A stretch of 64,000 nucleotides of DNA, taken from assembly GCF_013366925.1 (NCBI RefSeq), contig NZ_JAALDK010000001.1, positions 4,209,165 to 4,273,164 on the forward strand. The letters run 5' to 3'. Under the pieces are notes generated by a model. It was not told where the DNA came from, searched no databases, and was given only the letters and a program-made list of their open reading frames with translations. The stretch comes from Paraburkholderia youngii (GTDB lineage: Bacteria > Pseudomonadota > Gammaproteobacteria > Burkholderiales > Burkholderiaceae). The translations under genes were made by a program, and so were the position numbers. This document shows, piece after piece, positions 24,219 through 34,610 of the stretch (the first letter of the stretch is position 1; the number at the start of each line of letters is the position of its first letter).

Positions 24219-26339
24219 TCAGAACGACTCGTCTTCCGACAGATAGCGCCACTGTCCCGGCGGCAGCGCGCCGAGCATCACGTTGCCCATGCGCACGCGC
24301 TTCAGGCCCACCACTTCGAGACCGACCAGTTCACACATGCGGCGAATCTGACGCTTCTTGCCTTCGCGCAGCACGAAACGCAGCTGCTCGCCGTTTTGCC
24401 AGCTGACTTGCGCGGGCTTGAGCGCGACGTCGTCGAGCGACAGGCCATGGCGCAGCAGCGCGAGTTTTTCGGCCGGGAAGTGGCTTTCGACGTCGACCGT
24501 GTGATCGCCGTAGGCGACGCGCACCAGATACTCCTTGTCCACGTCCGAGTGACCGCCGATCAGTTGCTTCGCGATGCGGCCGTCCTGCGTCAGCACCAGC
24601 AGGCCCGTCGAATCGATGTCGAGACGTCCGGCCGGCGCGAGCTGGCGCAGATGCGACACCGAGAAGCGGATGCCCGAATGGTCGCCTTCCCAGCGATTTT
24701 CCGGCGTGACGAGCGTGATGGCCGGCTGATAGCCGTCCTCCGCCTGTCCCGATACGAGGCCGACCGGCTTGTGGACGATCACGGTCACCTGGCTCGACTG
24801 AAAGGCTTCGGCGGCTGGATCGATGTCGATGCGCTGATCCGGGAACACCTTGGTGCCGAGCGTGTCGACGCGCTCGCCGTCGACCATGACCCAGCCTTTC
24901 TCGATCCACTCGTCGGCCTCCCGGCGGGAGCACAGGCCGAGCTTGGACATCAGCTTCGACAGACGTAGCATGCCCGGCGCGTCTTCGCGATCGCGGCGGG
25001 GCGGGTGCGGGGTGTCGATGGTGGTGTCGACCGGTTGGGCTGTTGCCGATGCCGACGTTCGCGGCTTGGCGGCGCGGGCGGGCCGGTCGTCGCCGAAGCG
25101 GCGGTTCGCGGCTGGCAGCGTGTCGCCAAAGCTGCGCGCAGGGCGCTCGCGACGCTCGGTACGTTCACCGCCGCGTGCGGCGCGGTCGCCGGACTCACGA
25201 CGCGAGGGCGTCCAGTCGCCGCGTGCACCGCGGTCGCCGCGGTCCTCACGCGTGGCGCGCGCCGGACGCTCGGTGCGCTCGCCGTAGCCGCCTTTTGCGG
25301 GTTTCCCGAAGCTGCGCTCGCCACGCTCGCCTTCGAAGCGGCGCGGGGCGCGGTCGCTGCGCTCGCCTCGATCACCACCGCGACGCTGCTGCGGCTCGCC
25401 GCGATCGCTACCGAAGCGCGGACGATCGGCGGCATCGCGCTCCCGGCGCACCGGGCGGTCGTCACGCCCGCTGGCTTCCGACGGTCTGCCTGCGCCTGCG
25501 CGTGGACCACTGAACGGACGGCGTTCGCCGTCGTCGCGGCGCGGTGAGCGCTCGCCGCGCTCCGCATTGCCCTCGAAACGACGCGGCGCGCGTTCTGCGC
25601 GCTCGCCGAATTCGCGACGGGGCGCGCGTTCGCCGCGCTCAGCGCCGCCTTCGAAGCGACGCGGTGCGCGTTCACTCCGCTCGCCGAATTCGCGCCGTGG
25701 AGCACGTTCGCCACGCTCAGTGCCGCCTTCGAAGCGACGCGGCGCGCGTTCACTCCGCTCGCCGAATTCGCGCCGTGGAGCACGTTCGCCACGCTCAGCG
25801 CCGCCTTCGAAGCGACGCGGCGCGCGTTCACTCCGCTCGCCGAATTCGCGCCGTGGAGCACGTTCGCCACGCTCAGTGCCGCCTTCGAAGCGACGCGGCG
25901 CGCGTTCAGTCCGCTCGCCGAATTCGCGCCGGGGGGCACGCTCGCCACGCTCAGCGCTGCCTTCGAAGCGACGCGGCGCGCGTTCAGTCCGCTCGCCGAA
26001 TTCGCGTCGGGGGGCACGCTCGCCACGCTCAGCGCTGCCCTCAAAACGACGCGGTGCGCGTTCTCCGCGTTCGCCACGCTCAGCCGCACCTTCAAAGCGG
26101 CGCAGTGCGCCCGCGGCAGCCGCACCCCGTTCGCGCGGACCCGACCCTTCGGCACGCGGCGCGCGGGCACCGGCGCCCGCCGGCTTCGCGCTGACCGGCC
26201 GCGTCGCGCCACCCTCGGCCTCGAAAGGCTTCGGCCGCGCTGGACGGGTCGGTTTACGCGCCGACGCGCTGCCGGGGCGGACAGGGGCCCGTTCGGACGA
26301 CGCCGGCCGCGGATGCTTCGCTGTTAATTTGTTTCGCAT
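24219..26339 (-). CDS. RsuA/RluB/RluF-family 23S rRNA pseudouridine synthase with long repeat-rich N-terminal extension
   Basis: A 706-residue protein. The last 250 residues (from about 457) are a complete pseudouridine synthase: an S4 RNA-binding domain (LSKLMSKLGLCSRREADEW), the catalytic Asp near residue 574 in GRLDIDSTGLLVLTQDG, and the C-terminal RQIRRMCE block. The ending MGNVMLGALPPGQWRYL resembles RluF (23S U2604) more than RluB, so RluF is my best guess for specificity. The first 456 residues are Arg/Glu/Gly/Pro-rich and almost certainly disordered; residues 97-252 are six tandem 26-residue units. The gene follows glnD by 6 bp, in a map-glnD-RluF-like row. Confidence 0.9.
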   Translation of the reverse strand: MRNKLTAKHPRPASSERAPVRPGSASARKPTRPARPKPFEAEGGATRPVSAKPAGAGARAPRAEGSGPRERGAAAAGALRRFEGAAERGERGERAPRRFEGSAERGERAPRREFGERTERAPRRFEGSAERGERAPRREFGERTERAPRRFEGGTERGERAPRREFGERSERAPRRFEGGAERGERAPRREFGERSERAPRRFEGGTERGERAPRREFGERSERAPRRFEGGAERGERAPRREFGERAERAPRRFEGNAERGERSPRRDDGERRPFSGPRAGAGRPSEASGRDDRPVRRERDAADRPRFGSDRGEPQQRRGGDRGERSDRAPRRFEGERGERSFGKPAKGGYGERTERPARATREDRGDRGARGDWTPSRRESGDRAARGGERTERRERPARSFGDTLPAANRRFGDDRPARAAKPRTSASATAQPVDTTIDTPHPPRRDREDAPGMLRLSKLMSKLGLCSRREADEWIEKGWVMVDGERVDTLGTKVFPDQRIDIDPAAEAFQSSQVTVIVHKPVGLVSGQAEDGYQPAITLVTPENRWEGDHSGIRFSVSHLRQLAPAGRLDIDSTGLLVLTQDGRIAKQLIGGHSDVDKEYLVRVAYGDHTVDVESHFPAEKLALLRHGLSLDDVALKPAQVSWQNGEQLRFVLREGKKRQIRRMCELVGLEVVGLKRVRMGNVMLGALPPGQWRYLSEDESF
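25584..26051 (-). repeat. Six tandem 78-bp coding repeats in the RluF-like gene
   Basis: Each unit encodes 26 residues of the pattern RRFEGxxERGERAPRREF followed by GERxERAP (x is variable: S/G, A/T, T/S/A). Six complete units are adjacent, with a degenerate partial unit on either side. Differences between units are mostly single substitutions, as expected from recent unit duplication or gene conversion. Because 78 is a multiple of 3, unit loss or gain keeps the frame. Confidence 0.93.
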
Positions 26340-26345
26340 GAAATC

Positions 26346-28925
26346 TCACACTGCGATCGCGCGCAGCAGTTCGGTCTCGACCTGAATTTGCAGGCGGTTG
26401 TCCGACAGGCTGTGTCCTTCGAGCAGGAACACGTCCTCGACGCGTTCGCCGAGCGTATTGATCCGCGCCGAGGCGACGCCGACCCGGTGCTCGGCCAGCA
26501 CGCGCGCGATCGAATAAAGAAGGCCCGGCCGGTCGTTCGCCGACACGGACAGGATGTAGTATTGGCCGCGCTCATCGGCCCGCAGGTCGACACGCGGCGT
26601 AATCGGGAAGGTGCGCGACAGCCGCGACAGCCGGCCCTTCGACGGTCCCGGCAGCAAGGTGCCGTGGCCCGCGAGCCGCGCGGTCAGTTCCTGCTCGACC
26701 AGATTGGCGATGTCGCGATAGTGCACGTCCTCTTCGGTGTGCGTGACGAGGAAGTTGTCGAGCGCGTAGCCGTGGCGCGTCGTGCTGACGCGCGCGTCGA
26801 GCACCGACAGGCCGTTGCGGTCGAAATACGCACAGATGCCCGCGAACAGATCGGGCTGGTCCTTCACGTAGACGAGCACCTGCAGCGCCTCGCCGATCGG
26901 CGACGGCCGCGCGCGCACGAGCGGCGTTGGCGTTTCGACGTGGCGGTACAGCACGCGGGTTTGCCACGCAATGTCCGCCGCGTCGTGGCGCAGGAAGTAG
27001 CCGACGTCGAGCTTGTCCCACAGCGCCCGTTGCGCGCCTTCCGGCACGGTTTCCAGACGCAGCAGCGCGAGCGCTTCTTCCTTGCGCGACTTCAGTTCCG
27101 AATGCTCGTCCGGTTGAGCGCCGCCCAGCACGGCGAGGCTGGTGCGGTAGAGGTCTTCGAGCAGTTTGCCTTTCCACGTGTTCCAGACCTTCGGGCTGGT
27201 ACCGCGGATGTCGGCGACGGTCAGCAGATAGAGCGCGGTCAGACGCCGCTCGGTGCCGACCAGTTCGGCGAAGCGCTTGATCACTTCGGGGTCGCTGGTG
27301 TCCTGCTTCTGCGCGACCTGGCTCATCGTCAGATGCTGCTGCACGAGCCACACGACCAGTTCGCCATCCTCGCCTTCGATGCCGTGCTGCCGGCAGAAGC
27401 GCCGCGCGTCGGCCATGCCCAGCGTGGAATGATCGCCGCCGCGCCCCTTGGCGATGTCATGAAACAGCGCGGCCACGTACAGCACCCACGGCCGGTCGAA
27501 GTTGGCAATCAATTGGCTGCAGAACGGGTATTCGTGCGCATGCTCGGCGATCGCGAAGCGGCGCAGATTGCGCAGCACCATCAGGATGTGCTGATCGACG
27601 GTGTACACGTGATACAGGTCGTGCTGCATCTGCCCGACGATGCGCCGGAAATTCAGCAGATAACGCCCGAGCACGCTGGTCTGGTTCATCAGCCGGAACG
27701 CATGCGTGATGCCGGCCGGCTGTTTCAGGATTTCCATGAAAAGCCGGCGGTTCTCCGGGTCGCGCCGCCAATGCTGGTCCATCACGTCACGAGCGTTGTA
27801 GATCGCGCGCAGCGTGCGCGCCGACAGACCCTTCACGCCGGGGGTGCGCTCGTAAAGCAGGAACGCTTCGAGGATCGCGTTCGGCTCGCGCTGGAACACG
27901 TCGTCGGACGTGATTTCGAGCATGCCCTGCTTTTCGACGAAGCGATCCGACAGCACGCGCGTGATGCCGCTCGTGTTCGGAAACAGCTGCGCCTCGATGT
28001 TCTGGATCAGGATCGTCGCGAGCTGCGTGACTGCTTTCGCGGCCCAGTAGTAGCGGCGCATCAGTTGCTCGCTCGCGCGCTTGGTCGCGGTCGGCCTGAA
28101 GCCGAAGCTTTCGGCGACCGGCGTTTGCAGGTCGAACACCAGGATGTCCTGACGGCGCCCGGCGATCACATGCAGCCGCGCGCGCAGCGCCTTCAGGAAG
28201 CTCTCGTTGCGGCGCAGCTCGCGCGCCTCGCGCTCGGTGATCAGTCCGCGCGCTTCGAGCTCGCGCCAACTGCTGCCGAACCCGGCCGCCTGCGTGATCC
28301 ACAGGATCAGCTGCAGGTCGCGCAGCCCGCCCGGGCTTTCCTTGATGTTCGGCTCGAGCGCGTACGGCGTGTCCTGAAACTTCGCGTGACGCTGGCGCAT
28401 TTCGAGCACCTTCGCCTGGAAGAACGCCTTCGGGTCGAGCGCTGCACGGTAGCGTTGGGCGAAATCGTTGAACAGCGCGGTGCTGCCGGTGATGCGACGG
28501 GCTTCCAGCAGCGAGGTACGCACCGTGACGTCGTTGGCCGCTTCCTCGAGGCATTGCGACACGCTGCGCACGCTGCTGCCGAGTTCCAGCCCGAGATCCC
28601 ACGCGAGGCTGATGAAGCGCTCGATGCGCGCCTCCAGATGCTCGAGCCGCGTGTCGGGCAACAGCACCAGGATGTCGATGTCGGAGTGCGGCGCGAGTTC
28701 GCCGCGCCCATAGCCGCCGACCGCGACGAGTGCGAGATCGTCGGGCAGTTCGCAGGTGTCCCAGGCGGCGCGCAGCGAATGGTCCGTGGCGCGCGCCAGC
28801 GCGGCCATCAACGCGTCGACGTTGGTGGCCGTTCGAAAGCGTTCCAGCAACTGGGCTTTGGCCACTTTGTAGTCCGCCTTGAGCGACGAGGCATGGGAGG
28901 GGGCGACGGCTGGAACGCTACTCAT
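26346..28925 (-). CDS. glnD: [Protein-PII] uridylyltransferase / uridylyl-removing enzyme
   Basis: An 859-residue bifunctional nitrogen sensor that uridylylates PII (GlnB/GlnK) when glutamine is low and removes UMP when it is high. The nucleotidyltransferase motif [18 protein letters not shown] lies at residues 70-87. The HD hydrolase motif [14 protein letters not shown] lies near 490. Two C-terminal ACT domains (about 690-760 and 790-859) bind glutamine. I start at [10 protein letters not shown], since the longer frame runs back into map. It lies 29 bp after map; the map-glnD order is also that of E. coli. Confidence 0.95.
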   Translation of the reverse strand: MSSVPAVAPSHASSLKADYKVAKAQLLERFRTATNVDALMAALARATDHSLRAAWDTCELPDDLALVAVGGYGRGELAPHSDIDILVLLPDTRLEHLEARIERFISLAWDLGLELGSSVRSVSQCLEEAANDVTVRTSLLEARRITGSTALFNDFAQRYRAALDPKAFFQAKVLEMRQRHAKFQDTPYALEPNIKESPGGLRDLQLILWITQAAGFGSSWRELEARGLITEREARELRRNESFLKALRARLHVIAGRRQDILVFDLQTPVAESFGFRPTATKRASEQLMRRYYWAAKAVTQLATILIQNIEAQLFPNTSGITRVLSDRFVEKQGMLEITSDDVFQREPNAILEAFLLYERTPGVKGLSARTLRAIYNARDVMDQHWRRDPENRRLFMEILKQPAGITHAFRLMNQTSVLGRYLLNFRRIVGQMQHDLYHVYTVDQHILMVLRNLRRFAIAEHAHEYPFCSQLIANFDRPWVLYVAALFHDIAKGRGGDHSTLGMADARRFCRQHGIEGEDGELVVWLVQQHLTMSQVAQKQDTSDPEVIKRFAELVGTERRLTALYLLTVADIRGTSPKVWNTWKGKLLEDLYRTSLAVLGGAQPDEHSELKSRKEEALALLRLETVPEGAQRALWDKLDVGYFLRHDAADIAWQTRVLYRHVETPTPLVRARPSPIGEALQVLVYVKDQPDLFAGICAYFDRNGLSVLDARVSTTRHGYALDNFLVTHTEEDVHYRDIANLVEQELTARLAGHGTLLPGPSKGRLSRLSRTFPITPRVDLRADERGQYYILSVSANDRPGLLYSIARVLAEHRVGVASARINTLGERVEDVFLLEGHSLSDNRLQIQVETELLRAIAV

Positions 28926-28954
28926 TGGCAGACGGAAGGTGAGGTCGGAATCGG

Positions 28955-29764
28955 TCAGGCGGTAGCCGCGACCACGGGCGGACGCGCGGGCGTACCGGCC
29001 GACACGGTCAGCACGTCGTAGCCGGTCTCCGTGACGAGCACGGTATGCTCCCACTGCGCGGACAGGCTGCGGTCCTTGGTCTTGACGGTCCACTGGTCGG
29101 GCATCGTGCGGATGTCGCGGCGGCCGGCGTTGATCATCGGCTCGATCGTGAAAATCATGCCGGCCTGCAATTCGAGGCCGGTGCCGGGGCGGCCATAGTG
29201 CAGGATCTGCGGATCTTCATGGAACACGGTGCCGATGCCGTGGCCGCAATATTCGCGCACCACGCTGTAGCCGAGGCCTTCGGCGTGCTTCTGGATCGCA
29301 TAGCCGATGTCGCCGAGATGCGCGCCGGGGCGCACCTGGTCGATGCCCAGCCACATGCACTCGAAGGTAGCCTGCACGAGGCGCCTCGCCATGATCGACC
29401 CTTCGCCGACGATGAACATGCGGCTGGTGTCGCCGAAGTAGCCGTCCTTGATGACCGTGATGTCGATGTTCAGCGCGTCGCCGTTTTTCAGGGCCTTGTC
29501 GCCGGGAATGCCGTGGCAGATCACGTCGTTGACGGAAATGCAGGTGGCTTTCGGGTACGGCGGGTAGCCGGGCGGCTGGTAATTCAGCGGTGCGGGGACC
29601 GTGCCCTGGTCCTTCAGCATGTATTCGTGGCACAGGCGGTCGAGCTCGCCAGTGGTGACGCCGGCCTTGACGAACGGCGTGATGTAGTCGAGCACTTCGC
29701 TCGCGAGCCGACAGGCGACGCGCATCTTCGCGATGTCGTCTTCGTTTTTGATGGTGATAGCCAT
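28955..29764 (-). CDS. map: Methionine aminopeptidase type I
   Basis: A 269-residue pita-bread-fold dimetal enzyme that removes initiator Met after deformylation. Metal ligand regions are visible: [19 protein letters not shown] (two Asp), CGHGIG (His), TIEPMI (Glu) and [12 protein letters not shown] (Glu). The start at [10 protein letters not shown] has GAGG (GAGGAAACC) just upstream. It diverges from rpsB, as in many proteobacteria, and leads a minus-strand row with glnD. Confidence 0.96.
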   Translation of the reverse strand: MAITIKNEDDIAKMRVACRLASEVLDYITPFVKAGVTTGELDRLCHEYMLKDQGTVPAPLNYQPPGYPPYPKATCISVNDVICHGIPGDKALKNGDALNIDITVIKDGYFGDTSRMFIVGEGSIMARRLVQATFECMWLGIDQVRPGAHLGDIGYAIQKHAEGLGYSVVREYCGHGIGTVFHEDPQILHYGRPGTGLELQAGMIFTIEPMINAGRRDIRTMPDQWTVKTKDRSLSAQWEHTVLVTETGYDVLTVSAGTPARPPVVAATA

Positions 29765-30050
29765 GGTTTCCTCGGAAGCCTTGCTGGATAAGGCTTGCTG
29801 GGTGTTGCGGTGGCCTGGCGGAGGGCGTCTGGTACACACGGAATGCCGGTCGATCCTCGACGATCCCCCGCGGGTGGCGGAATCGAGCCATTTTACAGCA
29901 GTGGGGGCGGGCTCGTTGCGCTGGATCAGGCGGTAATGGGCTAAAAGTGATCAAAATCGGTCAATTGGTGGGCCATAGGGCGCCAAGCCGGGATTCGGAG
30001 CCCGGCTGTGCGCTCCAGTGCGCACGGCTATCCGCCGGTGGTTGGGTCGG

Positions 30051-30080
30051 TTGAGTCGGTCGATAGTCGCGTGCTATACT
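30051..30080 (+). promoter_or_regulatory. Probable promoter of rpsB-tsf
   Basis: A -35-like TTGAGT (30051-30056) is separated by 18 bp from a -10 TATACT (30075-30080). Transcription would begin near 30087, leaving an unusually long leader before rpsB. Confidence 0.6.
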
Positions 30081-30086
30081 CTTTGG

Positions 30087-30321
30087 CTAAGTCGGTCCTA
30101 GTCCGCTTTTATTCGCCAGTCCGCAAATTCGCGCATGGCAACTGGGCGGAACCGGCTTCTCGCGGCAATCCGGTTGCTGACGTCGTGAGCTGGAGAAAGC
30201 AGTGTCAGGCAACCAATTCGCAAACCGGCGCACCCAGGGTGTCGCCGCGTTCCAGCCAAAACAAAGGCGGGCGCGGCCGATACGGCAGCCGGCTTAAGAC
30301 CCAACCCTCGTGGAGAATTTC
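30087..30321 (+). promoter_or_regulatory. Long rpsB 5' leader (about 235 nt)
   Basis: No credible gene lies in this stretch. In enterobacteria the rpsB leader is bound by S2 for autogenous control, and a similar role is plausible here, but I do not recognise the gamma-proteobacterial structure. The wider gap 29765-30321 holds the map 5' side, this promoter and this leader, and nothing else that I can identify. The rpsB Shine-Dalgarno GGAG is at 30312-30315. Confidence 0.4.
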
Positions 30322-31074
30322 ATGGCAGTTACGATGCGTCAAATGCTGGAAGCAGGTGTCCACTTCGGTCACCAGACCCGCTTCTGGAACCCGAAGATGG
30401 CTCCCTTCATTTTCGGTCATCGCAACAAGATTCACATCATCAACCTCGAAAAGACGCTGCCGATGTACAACGACGCGCTGAAGTACGCGCGTCAGCTGGC
30501 ATCGAACCGCGGCACGATCCTGTTCGTCGGTACGAAGCGTCAATCGCGCGACACGATCGCCCAGGAAGCGCAGCGCGCTGGCATGCCGTTCGTGAACGCA
30601 CGCTGGCTCGGCGGTATGCTGACCAACTTCAAGACGCTGAAGGTATCGATCAAGCGCCTGAAGGACATGGAAGCGGCGCTGGAAGCCGGTGAAACCGAGC
30701 GCATGAGCAAGAAGGAAGCGCTGCTGTTCGAGCGCGAAATGGCCAAGCTGCAGAAGTCGATCGGCGGCGTGAAGGACATGGGCGGCATTCCGGACGCGAT
30801 CTTCGTGGTTGACGTCGGCTACCACAAGATTGCCGTGACCGAAGCGAACAAGCTCGGCATTCCGGTCATCGCCGTGGTCGATACGAACCACTCGCCGGAA
30901 GGTGTGGACTACGTGATCCCGGGTAACGACGACGCCAGCAAGGCCGTCGCCCTGTACGCGGCTGGTGTGGCCGACGCGATCCTCGAAGGCCGTGCCAATG
31001 CGGTCAACGAAGTGGTCCAGGCAGCACGTGGCGGCGACGGCGACGAGTTCGTCGAGGTCAACCCGGAAGCGTAA
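30322..31074 (+). CDS. rpsB: 30S ribosomal protein S2
   Basis: A 250-residue protein of the small-subunit head. It begins [20 protein letters not shown], the S2 signature, and includes [19 protein letters not shown] near the C terminus. The ATG at 30322 has GGAG six bases upstream; an in-frame GTG 12 bp earlier overlaps that site and is unlikely. It heads the long rpsB-tsf-pyrH-frr cluster, and a hairpin terminator separates it from tsf. Confidence 0.98.
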   Translation: MAVTMRQMLEAGVHFGHQTRFWNPKMAPFIFGHRNKIHIINLEKTLPMYNDALKYARQLASNRGTILFVGTKRQSRDTIAQEAQRAGMPFVNARWLGGMLTNFKTLKVSIKRLKDMEAALEAGETERMSKKEALLFEREMAKLQKSIGGVKDMGGIPDAIFVVDVGYHKIAVTEANKLGIPVIAVVDTNHSPEGVDYVIPGNDDASKAVALYAAGVADAILEGRANAVNEVVQAARGGDGDEFVEVNPEA

Positions 31075-31094
31075 GGCTGCCCAGTGTCCGACAT

Positions 31095-31126
31095 AAAAGG
31101 GGGCTTTCTACAGGCCCCCTTTTTTT
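31095..31126 (+). terminator. Terminator/attenuator between rpsB and tsf
   Basis: A 10-bp stem (AAAAGGGGGC/GCCCCCTTTT) around a 9-base loop is followed by further T residues. It lies 21 bp past rpsB and about 165 bp before tsf. It is probably a partial terminator that sets the S2 to EF-Ts ratio, as reported for E. coli. Confidence 0.85.
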
Positions 31127-31291
31127 AAGCCGCGACGCTTGTAACAGATGTTGTAACGGACATCTGGCAGAGTGCTCGAGGTGGTGTGACACGCGTCGCT
31201 CGCAAAAATACGCGAAAACGCTGAAACGAATTCCTGCCGCCGGCATCGAAGTGCGGGCGGCATGTGACAGACAGAACTCAAGGAGCAAATG

Positions 31292-32173
31292 ATGGCGGCA
31301 ATTACCGCAAGCATGGTTGCAGAACTGCGCGCGAAGACCGACGCGCCGATGATGGAATGCAAGAAGGCGCTGACGGAAGCCGACGGCGATCTGGCGCGCG
31401 CTGAAGAGCTGCTGCGTGTGAAGCTCGGCAACAAGGCGAGCAAGGCGGCATCGCGCGTGACGGCTGAAGGCGTGGTCGCATCGTTCATCGGCGGCAACGC
31501 TGGTTCGCTCGTCGAGCTGAACTGCGAAACCGACTTCGTCTCGAAGAACGACGACTTCCTCGCGTTTTCGAAGAAGGTCGCCGAGCTCGTCGCGACGCAA
31601 AACCCGGCTGACGTCGCCGCGCTGTCGGCGCTCCCGCTCGACGGCTCGACCGTCGACGCAGTCCGTCTCGCGCTGGTCGGCAAGATCGGCGAAAACATGT
31701 CGATCCGCCGCTTCGAGCGCTTCGAAACCGCCAACAAGCTGGCCGCGTACCTGCACGGCACGCGCATCGGCGTGCTGGTCGAGTACACCGGCGCGGACGA
31801 GCAGGTCGGCAAGGACGTGGCGATGCACATCGCCGCGATGAAGCCGGTTTCGCTGTCGTCGGACGACGTTCCGGCGGACCTGATCGCCAAGGAGCGCAGC
31901 ATCGCTGAACAGAAGGCTGCCGAATCGGGCAAGCCGGCTGAAATCGTCGCCAAGATGGTCGATGGCAGCGTGCAGAAGTACCTGAAGGAAGTTTCGCTGC
32001 TGAACCAGACGTTCGTTAAGAACGACAAGCAGACGATCGAACAGATGCTGAAGGCGGCTAGCTCGAGCGTGCAGAAGTTCGCACTGTTCGTGGTCGGCGA
32101 AGGCATCGAGAAGAAGCAGGACGACTTCGCTGCGGAAGTGGCCGCTCAGGTCGCTGCTGCAAAGCAACAATAA
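31292..32173 (+). CDS. tsf: Translation elongation factor Ts
   Basis: A 293-residue guanine-nucleotide exchange factor for EF-Tu. The N-terminal UBA-like domain reads [20 protein letters not shown] and continues [13 protein letters not shown]. The core holds [13 protein letters not shown] and the Tu-binding [13 protein letters not shown]. Two ATG codons lie in tandem (31289 and 31292); AGGAG at 31281-31285 is better spaced for the second. Length and motifs are standard for Burkholderia EF-Ts. Confidence 0.97.
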   Translation: MAAITASMVAELRAKTDAPMMECKKALTEADGDLARAEELLRVKLGNKASKAASRVTAEGVVASFIGGNAGSLVELNCETDFVSKNDDFLAFSKKVAELVATQNPADVAALSALPLDGSTVDAVRLALVGKIGENMSIRRFERFETANKLAAYLHGTRIGVLVEYTGADEQVGKDVAMHIAAMKPVSLSSDDVPADLIAKERSIAEQKAAESGKPAEIVAKMVDGSVQKYLKEVSLLNQTFVKNDKQTIEQMLKAASSSVQKFALFVVGEGIEKKQDDFAAEVAAQVAAAKQQ

Positions 32174-32208
32174 GCGTTAGCTAAGTTTCACAGCCGTACC
32201 GTTTGGAC

Positions 32209-32235
32209 CCGCGGCGAGGCAAGACCTCGCCGCGG
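32209..32235 (+). other. GC-rich hairpin between tsf and pyrH
   Basis: CCGCGGCGAGG (32209-32219) pairs with CCTCGCCGCGG (32225-32235) around a 5-base loop. No T-run follows, so intrinsic termination is unlikely. It may stabilise the upstream mRNA. The rest of the 222-bp gap shows a weak TTGCCC...TACATT promoter-like pair shortly before pyrH. Confidence 0.5.
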
Positions 32236-32395
32236 TCGGCAGCACCGCAAGGCCGCGCACGGGTTGACCCTCGCCGCGCGGCCGCCGCTGGCGAACGTTT
32301 GGGTTCGCCAATTTGGCGGAGCTTGCCCGAATCAGTATTTCACCCCTACATTAGTCCCTTGTTGTTGCCCTGTTCTGCGCGATCTGGATACCTCT

Positions 32396-33109
32396 ATGCC
32401 CACTGCCTATAAACGCGTCCTGCTCAAACTCTCCGGTGAAGCTCTGATGGGCGACGATGCCTTCGGCATCAATCGCGCGACCATCGAACGAATGGTGGCG
32501 GACGTGGCCGAAGTGGTCCGTCTAGGAACGCAGTTGGCCGTGGTGATCGGTGGCGGCAATATCTTCCGCGGCGTCGCGGGCGGCGCGGCGGGTATGGACC
32601 GCGCGACTGCCGACTACATGGGTATGCTCGCCACGATGATGAACGCGCTGGCGCTGCAGGACGCGATGCGCCATGCTGGCATCGAGGCGCGCGTGCAGTC
32701 CGCGCTGCGCATGGACCAGGTCGTCGAGCCGTATATCCGGCCCCGCGCGATCCGCCAGCTCGAGGAAGGTAAGGTCGTGATTTTCGCGGCCGGTACCGGC
32801 AACCCGTTCTTCACAACCGACACGGCCGCTGCATTGCGCGGCTCGGAAATCGGCGCGGAAGTGGTGCTGAAGGCAACCAAGGTGGACGGCGTCTATTCGG
32901 CCGACCCGAAGAAGGATTCGAGCGCGACCCGTTACACCACGATCAGCTTCGACGAGGCAATCGGCCGCAATCTGCAGGTGATGGACGCGACGGCTTTTGC
33001 GCTGTGCCGCGACCAGAAGCTGCCGATCCGCGTGTTTTCGATCGTCAAACCCGGTGCGCTGAAGCGCATCGTGCTAGGTGAGGACGAGGGCACCCTCGTC
33101 CACGTGTAA
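32396..33109 (+). CDS. pyrH: UMP kinase
   Basis: A 237-residue hexameric amino-acid-kinase-fold enzyme that phosphorylates UMP to UDP. It begins [20 protein letters not shown] with the KLSGE phosphate loop, then [10 protein letters not shown] and, near the middle, [12 protein letters not shown] and [12 protein letters not shown]. The ATG at 32396 is the family start. A small hairpin (TGTAAAC/GTTTACA, 33105-33121) overlaps the stop codon. The gene sits between tsf and frr as in most proteobacteria. Confidence 0.97.
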   Translation: MPTAYKRVLLKLSGEALMGDDAFGINRATIERMVADVAEVVRLGTQLAVVIGGGNIFRGVAGGAAGMDRATADYMGMLATMMNALALQDAMRHAGIEARVQSALRMDQVVEPYIRPRAIRQLEEGKVVIFAAGTGNPFFTTDTAAALRGSEIGAEVVLKATKVDGVYSADPKKDSSATRYTTISFDEAIGRNLQVMDATAFALCRDQKLPIRVFSIVKPGALKRIVLGEDEGTLVHV

Positions 33110-33205
33110 ACTTCGTTTACATTACATGGGCTTTGACGCGAGCCCGGGCCGCCGCATCGCGCGTGCCGGGCGGCTCGCACCGTTTTGAAGGTTCGGAGGT
33201 TTAAA

Positions 33206-33766
33206 ATGTCTGTGGCTGATATCAGGAAGGGCGCTGAACAGAAGATGCAGCGCTCCATCGACGCGTTCAAGAACGACCTGTCGAAGATCCGCACTGGCCG
33301 TGCGCACACGGGCCTGCTCGATCATATCCAGTGCGACTACTACGGCTCGCCGGTGCCGATTTCGCAGGTCGCGAACCTGACGCTGATCGACGCTCGCACG
33401 ATCGGCGTGCAGCCGTGGGAAAAGAAGATGGTTCAGGTCGTCGAAAAGGCGATCCGCGAGTCGGACCTCGGTCTGAACCCGGCCACGCACGGCGACGTGA
33501 TTCGCGTTCCGATGCCCGCGCTGACCGAAGAACGTCGCCGCGAGCTGACCAAGGTCGTGCGCAGCGAAGCCGAAACGGCCAAGGTGGCCGTGCGCAACCT
33601 GCGTCGCGACGCCAACGAGCAACTGAAGAAGCTCGTCAAGGACAAGGAAATTTCGGAAGACGATGAGCGTCGTGCCGGCGACGACGTCCAGAAGCTGACG
33701 GACAAGTTCGTCGCCGAAATCGACAAGCTCGTCACGACGAAAGAAGCCGAGATCATGACGGTCTGA
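33206..33766 (+). CDS. frr: Ribosome recycling factor
   Basis: A 186-residue tRNA-mimic that splits post-termination ribosomes with EF-G. It begins [20 protein letters not shown]; the C-terminal helices carry [16 protein letters not shown]. The ATG at 33206 follows GGAGG (33195-33199) at good spacing. Length matches the family (185 residues). It is the fourth gene of the rpsB cluster. Confidence 0.97.
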   Translation: MSVADIRKGAEQKMQRSIDAFKNDLSKIRTGRAHTGLLDHIQCDYYGSPVPISQVANLTLIDARTIGVQPWEKKMVQVVEKAIRESDLGLNPATHGDVIRVPMPALTEERRRELTKVVRSEAETAKVAVRNLRRDANEQLKKLVKDKEISEDDERRAGDDVQKLTDKFVAEIDKLVTTKEAEIMTV

Positions 33767-33827
33767 CGCCGTTCGGCTCAGTCTTTCTGATTTCCACTTC
33801 TTTACTGGCACTACTGTCCCGACGGCC

Positions 33828-34610
33828 ATGACCTATACCAGCTCAACCGTGCGCGTGCCTGAAGTCGCCGCGGTGCCGCGACATATCGCGATCATCATGG
33901 ATGGCAACGGCCGTTGGGCCACCCAGCGGCGTCTGCCGCGCGTGGCGGGCCATACGCGCGGCGTCGACGCGGTGCGGGCGGCCGTCGAGGCGTGCGCGCG
34001 GCGGGGCGTCGAATATCTGACGCTGTTCGCGTTCAGTTCGGAGAACTGGCGCCGTCCGAACGAGGAGGTGTCGTTCCTGATGCGCCTGTTCGTCACCGCG
34101 CTCGAGCGCGAGATCGGCAAGCTGCACGCGAACGGCATCCGTTTGCGCGTGGTCGGCGATCTCGAGCGTTTCGACGACAAGATCCGTGATCTGATCAAGC
34201 GCGCGGAGACCAAGACCGCGCGCAATACCCGTCTTACGCTGACCATCGCCGCGAACTACGGCGGTCGCTGGGACATCATGCAGGCCACCCGCAAGCTCGT
34301 CGAGCAGGCGGCTGCGGCCGGCAAACCGGTCGAGGTCAACGAGGACGCGTTCGCCGAGCATCTGTCGATGGCTTATGCGCCCGAGCCCGACCTGTTCATC
34401 CGCACCGGCGGCGAGCGCCGCGTCAGCAACTTCCTGCTGTGGCAGCTCGCCTACACCGAGTTCTATTTCACCGACACGTTCTGGCCGGATTTCGACGCCG
34501 ACGCGCTCGGTCATGCCATCGCTTCGTACGCCGAGCGGGAACGCCGCTTCGGCCGCACCAGTGCTCAGCTCGAGCCGCAATCGCAGAACGTCGATTCGCT
34601 TCCATGCTAA
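33828..34610 (+). CDS. uppS: Undecaprenyl pyrophosphate synthase
   Basis: A 260-residue cis-prenyltransferase that makes the C55 lipid carrier for peptidoglycan and O-antigen. The motif [13 protein letters not shown] contains the catalytic Asp25. [11 protein letters not shown] and the C-terminal [19 protein letters not shown] block are also diagnostic. The N terminus is about 12 residues longer than in E. coli. Its last 7 bases overlap the start of cdsA. Confidence 0.97.
   Translation: MTYTSSTVRVPEVAAVPRHIAIIMDGNGRWATQRRLPRVAGHTRGVDAVRAAVEACARRGVEYLTLFAFSSENWRRPNEEVSFLMRLFVTALEREIGKLHANGIRLRVVGDLERFDDKIRDLIKRAETKTARNTRLTLTIAANYGGRWDIMQATRKLVEQAAAAGKPVEVNEDAFAEHLSMAYAPEPDLFIRTGGERRVSNFLLWQLAYTEFYFTDTFWPDFDADALGHAIASYAERERRFGRTSAQLEPQSQNVDSLPC

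Noticed and set aside
25584..26051. Regular 78-bp repeats considered as a CRISPR-like array
   Set aside because: The units are directly adjacent with no unique spacers, and they are coding.
25544..26385. Two plus-strand frames across the 78-bp repeats, which also show repeated protein units
   Set aside because: The repeat period is a multiple of three, so all frames stay open. The minus-strand frame continues into an intact pseudouridine synthase, which decides the matter.
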